Positions 9,098 to 18,628 of a DNA stretch of 64,000 bases are shown here, piece by piece. This stretch comes from Bacillota bacterium (lineage in GTDB: Bacteria > Bacillota > Bacilli > Paenibacillales > UBA4045), in NCBI GenBank assembly GCA_023441055.1, contig JAEZQY010000017.1, forward strand, positions 1 through 64,000, given 5' to 3'. Within the stretch, counting starts at the first letter, position 1; each line of letters begins with the position of its first letter. The position numbers and the translations under genes were made by a program. A model generated the notes under the pieces. The model worked only from the letters and a program-made list of their open reading frames with translations. It had not been told where the DNA came from and did no database searches.

Positions 9098-10756
9098 TCA
9101 CTTTCCGATATACTTCTTCCATTCGTCTGTGAAGGATTGGTTGTACTCGTCGAGTCCGGCATTCTTCACGCTTTGCACGAATTTGTCCCACTTCTCATCG
9201 AATTCAGCCTTCGACTTGGAGAACAGAATATCCGGCAAGTTCTTGCGCCATTCCTCATCCAGCTTCTGCCCAATTGCGCGTGTGCTCTCCGGCGGCTGCA
9301 TCTGCCATACATACCCTTGGACGAATTGCGTCTCCGGCAGCAGGTCGGCCCATGTCTCAATATTGTAAGCAGCTAGCGTCTTCTTAGCAGCCTCGGAATA
9401 TTCCAATCTGACTAAATCATTCGTAAGCGGTGTCGCGTAATCGCCATCCGACAGCTTCGCGCCGTGGCCGATGCTGAACCAATGTCCCTTGGCCGCGCTC
9501 TCCGTCTGGAAGCCATGCTTGATCAGCGCGTCAGCATCGGACGCTCTCTCCTGCTGCCAGGACTCCAGCACCGTACGCTTGCCATCTACCAGCTCATAGT
9601 GCGTGCCTTCAATTCCCCAGTTCGTCAAGATTTGCCCTTCATCTGAGAAGAGATAATCGATGAACTGAATGGCGCGCTCTGGATTCTTCGCATTCTTGGT
9701 AATCGCCCATTCATGCGTCCCCGGGTTGGCTGGCGTCAAGGTGACCGTACGATCCTCAACCTGCTCATCGAACATCAATTGCAGCTGGGCGTACATGCGA
9801 TCCTCTCTGCCTTCGGCTCTCAGCGCCGCGTTCACGCCGCCGACCATCCAGCCTGGTGCATATGCCGCCAGTACTCTTCCTTGCGCCATCTTCGCCTGCA
9901 TCGCCTCCAGGTCCATGGAGAAGGCTTCGATGTCGAACAGACCATCCTGGATCAAGCTGAAGATAAATTCGTTCATCCGCTTGGACATGTCCGATGACGG
10001 ATTCCAGAACACATTATCGCCATCCAGATAGAAGTTGCCGTGATCCGGACGACCGGACGAATAGATGGATGCGTTGTTGAACGTATGGTTGATCATGAAT
10101 GATTCCATAGCGCCTGTATAAGCAATCGTATCCTGACCGTCAATCTTCGGATACTTCGCCTTATAATTCGCAATTATGTCGCGCAGCTGAGCGAGTGTCT
10201 TCACCTCGGGATAACCGGCATCCTCCAGCACCGCCATCTGTACAACATAGGGTCCTGCGGAATCCGCTGGCGCTTCCTCACTCAGGTTAACCGGGTAGAT
10301 GGAATAGATATGTCCATCCTCATTCTTAAGCATATCGAAGCGGTCACCGAACTTCGCCTTGATATTCGGACCATGCTGATCGATCAGATCCTCCAGCGGG
10401 ATGACTGCTTCATCCTCGATATACTTCTGCAGATGCAGCGCGTCTAGGCGAATAATATCTGGATAATCGCCGCTCGCCCGCCAGATATCCCACTTCTGGA
10501 AGATATCTCCTACGATCACATCATACTCAAGTGACACACCAGTTGCCGCTGTGATCGCCTTCGTAATTGGCGTATCCCAGGTCTGCTTATTGCTGGTCGT
10601 GCCGAATGAATAGGTGATCGCGCTCTTGGCGTTATCGCCTGTCTGCGCATTCGGCTCGTTCGAGCCGTTGTTCCTGCTGTTGCTTGCGCAGCCTGCGAGC
10701 AATACAACAACGAGAATGAGCGCTAATAATGGTAAACCCCGCTTACTAAGCTTCAT
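9098..10756 (-). CDS. Extracellular solute-binding lipoprotein of the second carbohydrate ABC importer
   Basis: This 552-residue lipoprotein is the substrate receptor of the second importer. Its signal peptide ends in LLAGC with Cys23 as the lipid-attachment residue, followed by an Asn/Ser-rich linker and a large LplA-type solute-binding fold. It is the third gene of a minus-strand operon behind two permeases, the same gene order as in the first importer. A large inverted repeat and the histidine kinase gene follow, so this protein may also feed the kinase. The substrate cannot be read from sequence. Confidence 0.9.
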   Translation of the reverse strand: MKLSKRGLPLLALILVVVLLAGCASNSRNNGSNEPNAQTGDNAKSAITYSFGTTSNKQTWDTPITKAITAATGVSLEYDVIVGDIFQKWDIWRASGDYPDIIRLDALHLQKYIEDEAVIPLEDLIDQHGPNIKAKFGDRFDMLKNEDGHIYSIYPVNLSEEAPADSAGPYVVQMAVLEDAGYPEVKTLAQLRDIIANYKAKYPKIDGQDTIAYTGAMESFMINHTFNNASIYSSGRPDHGNFYLDGDNVFWNPSSDMSKRMNEFIFSLIQDGLFDIEAFSMDLEAMQAKMAQGRVLAAYAPGWMVGGVNAALRAEGREDRMYAQLQLMFDEQVEDRTVTLTPANPGTHEWAITKNAKNPERAIQFIDYLFSDEGQILTNWGIEGTHYELVDGKRTVLESWQQERASDADALIKHGFQTESAAKGHWFSIGHGAKLSDGDYATPLTNDLVRLEYSEAAKKTLAAYNIETWADLLPETQFVQGYVWQMQPPESTRAIGQKLDEEWRKNLPDILFSKSKAEFDEKWDKFVQSVKNAGLDEYNQSFTDEWKKYIGK

Positions 10757-10844
10757 AATGATTCCCTCGCTTTATCTGTATTTATGATAACGGCTATTGC
10801 CGTACTCATACAAGCTTAAACCTCTCCCTGCCGGGCACCTGCAC

Positions 10845-11732
10845 TTACTCCTTCATCGCGCCGATCGTCATACCCTTAATAAAGTAATTCTGCAAGAAGG
10901 GATAGACGAACAGAATCGGCACAGTCACGATGATCGTCATCGTTGCTCTAAGCGACTGCGGCGTAACCAGATTCGATGTATTCTCATCGACGCGCATCTG
11001 CCCCGAGGTCTGGGTCGCGGAATCCAGCAGCACCTTCATCAGCTCGTACTGCAACAAGCTAAGATTCTTATCTCTGCTGTTATACAGGTAATTGTCGAAC
11101 CATGAATTCCAATGCGCCACCGAGATGAATAGGGCTATCGTCGCCAGAACGGGCAGACTGATTGGCAGCACGATGCGGAATAGAGTCTGGAAGTAGCTGG
11201 CGCCATCGATCTTCGCTGATTCGATCAGACCAGCTGGCAGCTGTTCGAAGTAGCTGCGCATAATGATAATATGGAATCCGTTCACCAGGAGCGGCAGAAT
11301 ATATACCCAGTAGCTATTCGTCAGACCTAAATTTTTGATGACCAGATAGATGGGTATCAATCCGCCATTCACATACAGCGTAACCACCAGCAGCGTATTG
11401 AAGCTTCTACGGAATATGAATTCCTTACTGCTGAGCGCGAAGGCGAAGAACGCGGTTGCCAGCATCCCTAGGAAGGTCCCGGCTATCGTTCGGATCACGG
11501 ATCGGATAGAAGATCCGAGCAGCTGCTCATTAGACAGCATCACCGCATAATTATCCAAGGTCCACTTGCGCGGCCACAGATAAATCCCACCCTTGATCGA
11601 ATCCAGCGAATCATTGAAGGAGAGCGCCAGCAGGTTCATGAATGGATATAAGGTTGCGGCGCCGAGCACAATCAAGAACAAGTAATTCGCGCAGGAGAAC
11701 AAGGCATCGCTCACCGTCAGTTGTCGTTTCAT
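10845..11732 (-). CDS. Carbohydrate ABC transporter permease (LplC/YtcP type)
   Basis: This 295-residue inner-membrane permease has about six hydrophobic segments and an EAA loop reading IESAKIDGASYFQTLFRIVL. The C-terminus KGMTIGAMKE is the LplC-type ending. It starts 14 nt after the LplB-type permease, and the two would form the translocation pore of the second importer. The nucleotide-binding subunit is not encoded in the cluster. Confidence 0.92.
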   Translation of the reverse strand: MKRQLTVSDALFSCANYLFLIVLGAATLYPFMNLLALSFNDSLDSIKGGIYLWPRKWTLDNYAVMLSNEQLLGSSIRSVIRTIAGTFLGMLATAFFAFALSSKEFIFRRSFNTLLVVTLYVNGGLIPIYLVIKNLGLTNSYWVYILPLLVNGFHIIIMRSYFEQLPAGLIESAKIDGASYFQTLFRIVLPISLPVLATIALFISVAHWNSWFDNYLYNSRDKNLSLLQYELMKVLLDSATQTSGQMRVDENTSNLVTPQSLRATMTIIVTVPILFVYPFLQNYFIKGMTIGAMKE

Positions 11733-11746
11733 AAGGCCTCTCCCCC

Positions 11747-12664
11747 CTACAGAATCTTCCCATAACCGCTCTTCTTGGCAATGAAGCTGATCGAGAACAC
11801 CATGACAATACTAACCACAGATTTGAAAATACTGATCGCTGTACCATACCCGTAATCCCCTATTGAGAAGGAATAACGCATCGCGTACAGGTCGAGCACC
11901 TCCGAATAATCGATCGTAATAGAGTTGCCTAGCAAGAATTGCGATTCATATCCGCCCTGGATAATCCAGCCCAGCGACAGTGTGAGCAAGATGAAGGCCG
12001 TCGGCATGAGGCTCGGTACCGAGATATGCCACATCTTGCGGAATCGTCCAGCGCCATCGACCTCAGCGGCTTCATAGAGCTCCGGGTTAACCCCTGCCAG
12101 CACAGCCAGGTAGATAATGGTGTTCCATCCGAGCTCCTTCCAGAAACCAACCGCGGTATGGATGAACCAGAACCAGGTATCCTTGGCCATGAAGTAAATC
12201 GGTTCACTGATGGCACCCAGCTTCATCAGAAGCACATTGATCGTGCCGCCATCCGGCGATAAGAGAACGGATACAATATTCGCGATAACGACCCAGGAGA
12301 CGAAGTGAGGAATATACGTAATCGTCTGAATCGTCCGCTTGAATAGCGTGAATCGCACTTCATTGAGCAGAATCGACAATCCGATCGCCCCGATAAAGCC
12401 TGTAATCAGGCTTAGGATGCCCATCGCCAGCGTATTTCGCAGCACCATGTAGAACTTCTCGTCTTGGAACAGCATCACGAACTTCTCGAAGCCGATGAAT
12501 TCGCTGCCCATCATTCCCCTGGCGATCTTGTAATCCTGGAAGGCCATAATCCAGCCCCATAGCGGCAAGTAATTGAAGATGATCGCAAGCACCACCAGCG
12601 GCAATGTCATAATTAGCAATTGTCTCTGTTCGCGCAGCTTCGTCAGCCAATACCGATAGGCCAT
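11747..12664 (-). CDS. Carbohydrate ABC transporter permease (LplB type)
   Basis: This 305-residue permease is the first gene of the second sugar-importer operon; its ATG follows GGGGGAG. It has the LplB architecture: a short basic N-terminus, six membrane segments, and an EAA loop reading YEAAEVDGAGRFRKMWHISV. The N-terminal tail is shorter than in the first importer's paralogue. It acts with the downstream LplC-type permease and lipoprotein. Confidence 0.92.
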   Translation of the reverse strand: MAYRYWLTKLREQRQLLIMTLPLVVLAIIFNYLPLWGWIMAFQDYKIARGMMGSEFIGFEKFVMLFQDEKFYMVLRNTLAMGILSLITGFIGAIGLSILLNEVRFTLFKRTIQTITYIPHFVSWVVIANIVSVLLSPDGGTINVLLMKLGAISEPIYFMAKDTWFWFIHTAVGFWKELGWNTIIYLAVLAGVNPELYEAAEVDGAGRFRKMWHISVPSLMPTAFILLTLSLGWIIQGGYESQFLLGNSITIDYSEVLDLYAMRYSFSIGDYGYGTAISIFKSVVSIVMVFSISFIAKKSGYGKIL

Positions 12665-12828
12665 ACGACTCCCCCGTTTCCATTCAGCTGTATTCTAACC
12701 TTGCCCTAATTATCCATTGATTCGCTTCGATTAGAAACCCGACAAAGCACAGAAGGTGACCCTGTGTAGTTACAGATGTACGTAAATAGAACAGCCTTCC
12801 CCTCAAGTACGGTCGCTTATATTGGAAA

Positions 12829-12884
12829 AGAAAAAAAGCAGACCTCCCTTTTCATCCAAAATGAACAAGGAATCTACTTTTTTT
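12829..12884 (-). terminator. Intrinsic terminator of the ABC-2 exporter operon
   Basis: On the minus strand an A-rich arm AAAAAAAGTAGA pairs with TCTGCTTTTTTT, with additional G/C pairs at the loop side, and a long T run follows. It lies 38 nt past the last exporter gene. Confidence 0.7.
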
Positions 12885-12921
12885 ATATTTATTTTCCTCT
12901 GTTTTCTTAAGATAACCCCCG

Positions 12922-13716
12922 CTATCCACCGGCTCCCTGATACTTCTTCGAGCAATACATGAACACCTGATAGCCAATCCAGAATACGAGCGGTCCTACT
13001 AATGGCGCAAGCCAAGCTGTCCATTCCGGAAGCAGCGCTGTCTCCTTCGATAACAGGAACGCGCTAGGGAAGAAATTGACGAAGGATAGCGGCACGATGA
13101 AGATTAGAAGCACCTGCACGAATACACCGTAGACGGAGATCGGGTAGGAGATGAAGTCCTTAAGCTTGAAGAATAGGTTGAACAGGAAACCGGAGCGAAC
13201 CCAGATGAAGGAGCTGGCACCGATCATAGTCATGATGCCGCATTGAATGAGAGACCCACTAATCAATGCAAGCACGAAGTACAATATCTTGTACCATGTC
13301 CATTCAACATTCAGCTGTAAGAGTGCCCACACGAGCACCGATCCAGATATAGCAAGATGAGCAATATAAGCGACATTGATTCCTCTGCATAGCACATAAA
13401 AATATGAATTAACCGGCTTGATCAATATGCCGTCGAAGGTTCCCTCCCTCACTTGATTCTCCAGATCCCGCATCTGAACGAAAGTGAAGGAGGCACCCAT
13501 GGCGTAAGTGAATAGACCGATGCTATATAGGAGCGCGATCTCTGACCAGCCCCAGCCTGCTATAGTATCGAACTTGCGAAGGAAAAGCCAAATTACCACA
13601 TAGCTAGCGCCATAGCTAATGATCTGAGCGATTATACCCAGTAAGAAGTCACCTCGATATTCCAGCCTCTCCTTCATTCGCAATTTAACCAACTTCATGA
13701 ACAATTCCATCGTCAT
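12922..13716 (-). CDS. ABC-2 type transporter permease subunit
   Basis: This 264-residue membrane protein has about six hydrophobic segments and resembles the ABC2_membrane_6 (DUF990) permeases that work in pairs with a single-domain ATPase. It is the third gene of a minus-strand operon, after another permease and the ATPase. Such systems export drugs, lipids or other hydrophobic compounds; the substrate cannot be inferred here. The start could also be the second Met (MELFMKL), only two codons downstream. Confidence 0.85.
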   Translation of the reverse strand: MTMELFMKLVKLRMKERLEYRGDFLLGIIAQIISYGASYVVIWLFLRKFDTIAGWGWSEIALLYSIGLFTYAMGASFTFVQMRDLENQVREGTFDGILIKPVNSYFYVLCRGINVAYIAHLAISGSVLVWALLQLNVEWTWYKILYFVLALISGSLIQCGIMTMIGASSFIWVRSGFLFNLFFKLKDFISYPISVYGVFVQVLLIFIVPLSFVNFFPSAFLLSKETALLPEWTAWLAPLVGPLVFWIGYQVFMYCSKKYQGAGG

Positions 13717-13767
13717 TATTGATACACGTCCTCGACCTGTGATTATTCACTTATCTTCCTCCTTCAT

Positions 13768-14556
13768 TCAACCACCATGCACGACCAATCGCCGTATAGC
13801 TCTCCACCAGAGTAGCTGCGCGAATACCCATATTCCAGCAATCCAGCAGGACCCAACCATCAACGTGTACAGCAGCTCCTCCACTGGTATATAGCCCATA
13901 TAAATCGCCGCTGGTATGTAACCAAGATATTGGAATGGCATTGCCTCTGCTATATTCGCCCATGTATCAGGGAAGAACCATAATGGCAGGAAGGAACCTG
14001 AGAACACCAGCATTAACCCGCCAAGCGTCCAATCCAACGCGAAATGGGTAAGGAACCAGAATGCGATCAGCGAAATTAAGTATCCGATTAAGAAGGATAA
14101 GAGAAGCACAATGACAAGTGCAATCACGAATGCAATTGCATGCCCCGCAGAGGCTGGAGCTTGAATGCCGAAGAAAACCCAAGCAATAATGAGAGAGGGG
14201 ATAACAACGAACGTGAATTGATACAGCGTGTCTCCCATCTCATGTGCGAATAGATACAATGGATAGGACATCGGCCTGACCAGTTCTGCAGCGATCCCAC
14301 CAGACTTCAAGCTGCTATCTACCCTGCCGCTCACATGATGGAGGAGAATCGATAGGATTAGTGTATTGATGATGCTGTATGTAATCATCTGATCCAGTGT
14401 AATACCACCTACAGTGCCCGCACCGATTACTGCCTTCCAGATAGCAACCTGAATAAGAATAGTAACGAAGTTACCAAGCAACTGGAGCCACACCTGTGAG
14501 CGATAGGCGAGGCTGCTGGAGAATGACTTCATACTGAAGTTTACATAGGTTCTCAT
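13768..14556 (-). CDS. ABC-2 type transporter permease subunit
   Basis: This 262-residue integral membrane protein is the partner of the other ABC-2 permease. The N-terminus is short and amphipathic, followed by about six membrane segments. Its ATG overlaps the ATPase stop codon (ATGA), with a GAGGATG-type ribosome binding site inside the ATPase gene, so the genes are translationally coupled. It belongs to the DUF990-like permeases found with NatA-like ATPases. It most likely exports a small hydrophobic molecule. Confidence 0.87.
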   Translation of the reverse strand: MRTYVNFSMKSFSSSLAYRSQVWLQLLGNFVTILIQVAIWKAVIGAGTVGGITLDQMITYSIINTLILSILLHHVSGRVDSSLKSGGIAAELVRPMSYPLYLFAHEMGDTLYQFTFVVIPSLIIAWVFFGIQAPASAGHAIAFVIALVIVLLLSFLIGYLISLIAFWFLTHFALDWTLGGLMLVFSGSFLPLWFFPDTWANIAEAMPFQYLGYIPAAIYMGYIPVEELLYTLMVGSCWIAGIWVFAQLLWWRAIRRLVVHGG

Positions 14557-15608
14557 GACACATCCTCTTCTGGAGAACCTGCTACTTCTAGTTGCTTATA
14601 AAGCTTGCGAATCACAGATTCGATGTCGGCATCCTCCAACGACACATCCTCAACAGGATGCTCAGCCGCAATTCGACTCATCATCTCGAACGCCGACGCG
14701 CTCCCCCGCTCGAAGAGGAACGTCTTGCGCAGACCTTCATCTACTATCAGTGAAGCTCCCTCAATCTGCAACGTTCCAGGATCATGTCGGAAGTCTATCG
14801 TAATTCTCCGCTCATTCCCAAGCTTACTCTGTAGCTCTCCTACAGCCCCGTCATATACTAGCCTTCCCTTATTCACTACAATAAGGCGCGGGCAGATCTC
14901 TTCAATATCCTTCAGATCATGCGTAGTCAGTATAATTGTGACCTTCTTATCCCTATTCACGCTGCGCAGGAACTGACGAATCTGATCCTTAGCCAAGACA
15001 TCTAGTCCTATCGTGGGCTCGTCCAAGAAGAGAATACCAGGCTCATGCAGCAGCGCCATCGCAATTTCGACACGCATACGCTGGCCCAGACTTAATTGGC
15101 GAACTGGCTTTCCCAGGAATGTCTGCATCCCTAGTAACTCTACACACATATCTAGATTAGCCCTGAATCTATCATCCGGCATGTGATAGATCGACTTATG
15201 CAGATCGAAGGAATCGGTGACTGGCAGATCCCACCATAGCTGGCTCCGCTGCCCGAATACGACGCCGATCCGCTTGGCGTTGTGCTTCCTCGATTGATAG
15301 GGCACATTGCCCATCACGCGCACCTCACCGGAAGTGGGGACCAGAATTCCTGTTAGTATTTTGATCATAGTAGACTTACCCGCGCCGTTCGGCCCAAGAT
15401 AACCTACCGCATCGCCCTCTCCGATCGAGAAGGAGATATCGTCAATCGCTTGATGCGTCGTAAACTCTCTCGTCACCAAACTGCGCATCGCCCCTAGCAT
15501 CCCTGGGAATCTGCGATATTGCTTAAAGACTCGTGTAAGATGTTCTACCTCAATGACATTCAATCCGCACACCGCCAATTCCCTATAAAAATATATATTA
15601 TTCCACAT
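14553..15608 (-). CDS. ABC transporter ATP-binding protein of the ABC-2 exporter
   Basis: This is the ATPase of the three-gene exporter. It has Walker A GPNGAGKST, signature LSLGQRMRVE, Walker B ILFLDEPTIGLD and the switch His in TTHDLKD. A C-terminal extension of about 100 residues is typical of NatA/DrrA-like exporters. The start is uncertain: the ATG chosen here has a weak ribosome binding site, and a GTG or TTG 12-15 codons downstream (leading into NVIEVEHLTRVF) may be the true start, which would match family length better. Confidence 0.88.
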   Translation of the reverse strand: MWNNIYFYRELAVCGLNVIEVEHLTRVFKQYRRFPGMLGAMRSLVTREFTTHQAIDDISFSIGEGDAVGYLGPNGAGKSTMIKILTGILVPTSGEVRVMGNVPYQSRKHNAKRIGVVFGQRSQLWWDLPVTDSFDLHKSIYHMPDDRFRANLDMCVELLGMQTFLGKPVRQLSLGQRMRVEIAMALLHEPGILFLDEPTIGLDVLAKDQIRQFLRSVNRDKKVTIILTTHDLKDIEEICPRLIVVNKGRLVYDGAVGELQSKLGNERRITIDFRHDPGTLQIEGASLIVDEGLRKTFLFERGSASAFEMMSRIAAEHPVEDVSLEDADIESVIRKLYKQLEVAGSPEEDVS

Positions 15609-15662
15609 TACACCAATATCTCGTTGATGTTCAACATTGAGATGAATCTGTGCAGAATGAAT

Positions 15663-16613
15663 TTATCCCAGCAAGCTCGCCACATACGCATCCATCCGTG
15701 CCCTAATCAGCTCATCCGTCAAACCTGTCACACCCAGCTCCGTCCAGCCCGCATACACACTTGGCGGATCATCGCTGCCCATATCCAGCAAGCTTCGCAC
15801 ATCCCAGTACACATCATAGACGAACGCCTCACCCGCATGCCGCTGATAGGCATCGAGGAACGCATCCGCTACCTCCACACCATAAAGCTGAGCAAGATTG
15901 ACACGGCAATGTCCCACATCGATCCCCGCTGGTCCATAGCATGCATTCACCCAGTCCACCACGCCACTCACCCGGCCGTCGACCCATAGCACATTGGTTG
16001 GATGATAATCCCGATGGATGAAGCGAGCCCGATAAGGCGGCATTCCACCGCGAACAAGCTCCACCGCTCTGCGCCACATGTCTGGAACCTGCGACCACTC
16101 CCATTGCGCGCTAACCATCTGATCCACATCCCAATAGGCAAAATAACGCCAAGCGAACTCTGCTTCATTCCCATCTTCATTTCCACCGCCGGCATGAACG
16201 CAAGCGATCGCGGCAGCCAGTTCATCCAGCCACATGCCTATATCCGGTGGCATCAGATCCACTGTTCCCTCCAGCCTTGTCATCAGCACCGCCGGCATCC
16301 CAGTTGATGCGCCGGACTCATCGTATGCGATAATATGCGGAGCTCGTTCACCCAGCAGAGCGCCAGCCCGTCTCAGCGCCTCCGCTTCATGTCGAGCCAG
16401 ATCCGGTTCCTGCTCCAACCATTCCTCATTATCGAATTGGCGCAGCACAACTGCTCGTGGCTCATCGTCCACGTCCAGATCAATACGCCGCATAATGGAA
16501 GAAACTCCGCCATACAACCGGTGCACACCTCTCACAACCACAGAATCACCGCCAACCGCCTCCGCGATCCACTGCGACAGCTGCTCACTTAATCCATCCA
16601 CCTGTTCCTTCAC
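15663..16613 (-). CDS. Aminoglycoside phosphotransferase (APH) family protein
   Basis: This 316-residue protein has the APH/choline kinase fold. The catalytic loop reads FIHRDYHPTNVLW (HxDxxxxN), followed by GVVDWVNACYGP, which carries the metal-binding Asp. Proteins of this family phosphorylate small hydroxylated substrates. Many chromosomal Paenibacillus members have no known substrate, so a resistance role should not be assumed. It is transcribed with the same polarity as the downstream exporter, 54 nt away, so it may share its transcript. The upstream pot operon ends in its own terminator. Confidence 0.85.
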   Translation of the reverse strand: MKEQVDGLSEQLSQWIAEAVGGDSVVVRGVHRLYGGVSSIMRRIDLDVDDEPRAVVLRQFDNEEWLEQEPDLARHEAEALRRAGALLGERAPHIIAYDESGASTGMPAVLMTRLEGTVDLMPPDIGMWLDELAAAIACVHAGGGNEDGNEAEFAWRYFAYWDVDQMVSAQWEWSQVPDMWRRAVELVRGGMPPYRARFIHRDYHPTNVLWVDGRVSGVVDWVNACYGPAGIDVGHCRVNLAQLYGVEVADAFLDAYQRHAGEAFVYDVYWDVRSLLDMGSDDPPSVYAGWTELGVTGLTDELIRARMDAYVASLLG

Positions 16614-16645
16614 CTGCCTGTACTCCTTCCTTCAACAACAAGAAA

Positions 16646-16679
16646 GGCCTCACACGATGAGTCTTAGTTGTGTGAAGCC
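16646..16679 (-). terminator. Terminator of the potABCD operon
   Basis: The stem GGGCTTCACAC with GTGTGAGGCC and a 14-nt loop is followed on the minus strand by TTTCTTGTTGTTG. It lies about 55 nt after the potD stop codon. Confidence 0.65.
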
Positions 16680-16733
16680 CATGCCCGCAAATGCGAGTTC
16701 TATTGATGTATATATGTTAGGACTGATTGCGAT

Positions 16734-17807
16734 CTACTTACGATGCATCTTAAATTCCAGGAACAACTCGTTATAGCGTCCCAGCATGCGCTTCCCGAGA
16801 TTCTCGTAAACCTCCAACCGTTCGGTCAGCTCTACTGATGGATAGAAGCGTTCATCACTGGACACTTCCTCATCCAGCAGCGCCAACGCGGATGCATTCG
16901 GTGTTGAATAACCGACATAATCCGTGTTCTGGGCGCCGACCTCCGGATCGAGCATGAAATTGATGAAGGCGTGCGCACCCTCGACATTCTTAGCGGTAGT
17001 CGGAATCACCATATTGTCGAACCAGAGATTCGAGCCCTCCTCCGGTATCACATAATCGAGATGCTCGTTCTCCCACATCATATCCGCAGCATCGCCAGAC
17101 CAGACGACTCCGATTGCCGCTTCCTCGCCAGCCAGCAGCATCTTGATCTCATCGCCGACGATCGCCTTGATATTCGGTGTTAGCTCATCCAGCTTCGCCT
17201 TCGCTTCGAGCAGATGCTCCTCATTCGTATCATTCAGTGAGTAGCCGAGACTGTTCAGCCCCATCCCGATTACCTCGCGCGCCCCATCCACGAGCAGAAT
17301 CTGATTGCGCAGCTCGGGATCCCATAGATCATTCCAGCTGGTGAAGCCGCGATCCCCAGTGAATTGGGGGTTGAACACAATGCCTACTGTACCCCAGAAG
17401 TATGGGATCGAGTACCGATTACCCGGATCGTAGGGCATATCGAGGAAGCGTTCATCAATATGAACCAAGTTCGGAATTAAGCTGAGATCAAGCTCATGGA
17501 GCAATCCATCAGCCCTCATCCGCTCGACGGCATATTCAGAAGGAACAGCCACATCATACGTGGTACCGCCCTGTGCGATCTTGGTCATCATCGCCTCGTT
17601 CGAATCGAACGTCTGATAGATCACCTTCAATCCACTCTCTTCCTCGAATGCGGTAATCAGTTCTTCATCAATATAATCGCCCCAGTTGAATACGGTAATC
17701 GTGTTGCCCCCGCTGTAGCCTTGGCTGGAATTCAAGTAGAATACGAGATACAGCAACGCGAAGGAGACGAGGAATACGGCAATGAACGCATTCGCGAGCT
17801 GCTTCAT
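16734..17807 (-). CDS. potD: Spermidine/putrescine ABC transporter substrate-binding protein
   Basis: This 357-residue extracellular receptor binds polyamines for the PotABC transporter. An N-terminal hydrophobic segment (about 5-26) is a signal peptide or membrane anchor, without a lipobox cysteine. The mature part opens with ITVFNWGDYIDEELITAF, the hallmark start of PotD/PotF proteins, and carries the conserved VPSEYAVERM region. It is the last gene of potABCD and its ATG overlaps the potC stop by 4 nt. Confidence 0.93.
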   Translation of the reverse strand: MKQLANAFIAVFLVSFALLYLVFYLNSSQGYSGGNTITVFNWGDYIDEELITAFEEESGLKVIYQTFDSNEAMMTKIAQGGTTYDVAVPSEYAVERMRADGLLHELDLSLIPNLVHIDERFLDMPYDPGNRYSIPYFWGTVGIVFNPQFTGDRGFTSWNDLWDPELRNQILLVDGAREVIGMGLNSLGYSLNDTNEEHLLEAKAKLDELTPNIKAIVGDEIKMLLAGEEAAIGVVWSGDAADMMWENEHLDYVIPEEGSNLWFDNMVIPTTAKNVEGAHAFINFMLDPEVGAQNTDYVGYSTPNASALALLDEEVSSDERFYPSVELTERLEVYENLGKRMLGRYNELFLEFKMHRK

Positions 17808-18628
17808 GCCTTAAACCCCCTTTCACTGGCTTTGGATCCCTTCATTCCCTTAATGCCCTTAACATTCAGATAATAGTAGCCGATCACTAGTGCGAGGGTG
17901 AACAGGAAGATCAGCGTAGACAGCGCATTAATCGACAATGATATGCCTTGCCGCGCACGGGAGTAGATCTCCACGGCCAGCGTCGAATAGCCGTTGCCGG
18001 TTACGAAGAAGGTCACCGCGAAGTCATCGAGCGAATAAGTTAACGCCATGAAGAATCCCGCGAATATCCCTGGCTTGACGAACGGCAGAATGACCTTGGT
18101 CAGTACGTCCAGCCGGCTCGCGCCCAGATCCCGCGCGGCATCAATCAGTGTCGGACTCATCTCCTCCAGCTTCGGCAGAATCATCAGCACAGCAATCGGA
18201 ATGCTGAAGGCGATATGCGACAGCAGCACAGACATGAAGCCCAGCCGTATCCCTATCATCGTGAATAGGATCAGGAAGGATGCACCGATGATGACATCCG
18301 GACTCACGATCAGCACATTGTTCAGTGAGAGCAACGTGTTGCGCTCCCGTCTACGGCGAGAATAATAGATCGCCAGCGCGCCGAAGATCGCAATAATCGT
18401 GGCGATCGCAGCTGACAGCAGCGCGATGATGAAGGTATTAATCACGATGATCATCAGTCGAGTATCCTGGAATACCTCACCATACCATTCCAGCGTGAAG
18501 CCTTCGAAGCTGTGCATCGTGCCGCCGCTGTTGAACGAGTAGAACATGAGGTAGAAGATTGGCGCGTATAGGATCGCGAACACGATCGGCAGATAAATTC
18601 GCTTCGCCCAGCTGCTGCGATTATCCAT
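17804..18628 (-). CDS. potC: Spermidine/putrescine ABC transporter permease PotC
   Basis: This 274-residue inner-membrane permease has six predicted membrane segments and an EAA loop reading IDAARDLGASRLDVLTKVIL. The sequence near the start (FAILYAPIFYLMFYSFNSGG) is typical of PotC. It overlaps potB by 8 nt and potD by 4 nt, indicating tight translational coupling. With PotB it forms the polyamine channel. Confidence 0.93.
   Translation of the reverse strand: MDNRSSWAKRIYLPIVFAILYAPIFYLMFYSFNSGGTMHSFEGFTLEWYGEVFQDTRLMIIVINTFIIALLSAAIATIIAIFGALAIYYSRRRRERNTLLSLNNVLIVSPDVIIGASFLILFTMIGIRLGFMSVLLSHIAFSIPIAVLMILPKLEEMSPTLIDAARDLGASRLDVLTKVILPFVKPGIFAGFFMALTYSLDDFAVTFFVTGNGYSTLAVEIYSRARQGISLSINALSTLIFLFTLALVIGYYYLNVKGIKGMKGSKASERGFKA

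Noticed and set aside
15663..16613. Aminoglycoside resistance gene
   Set aside because: The fold is shared by many kinases of unrelated small molecules; no resistance context or mobile element accompanies it, so only the family is called.
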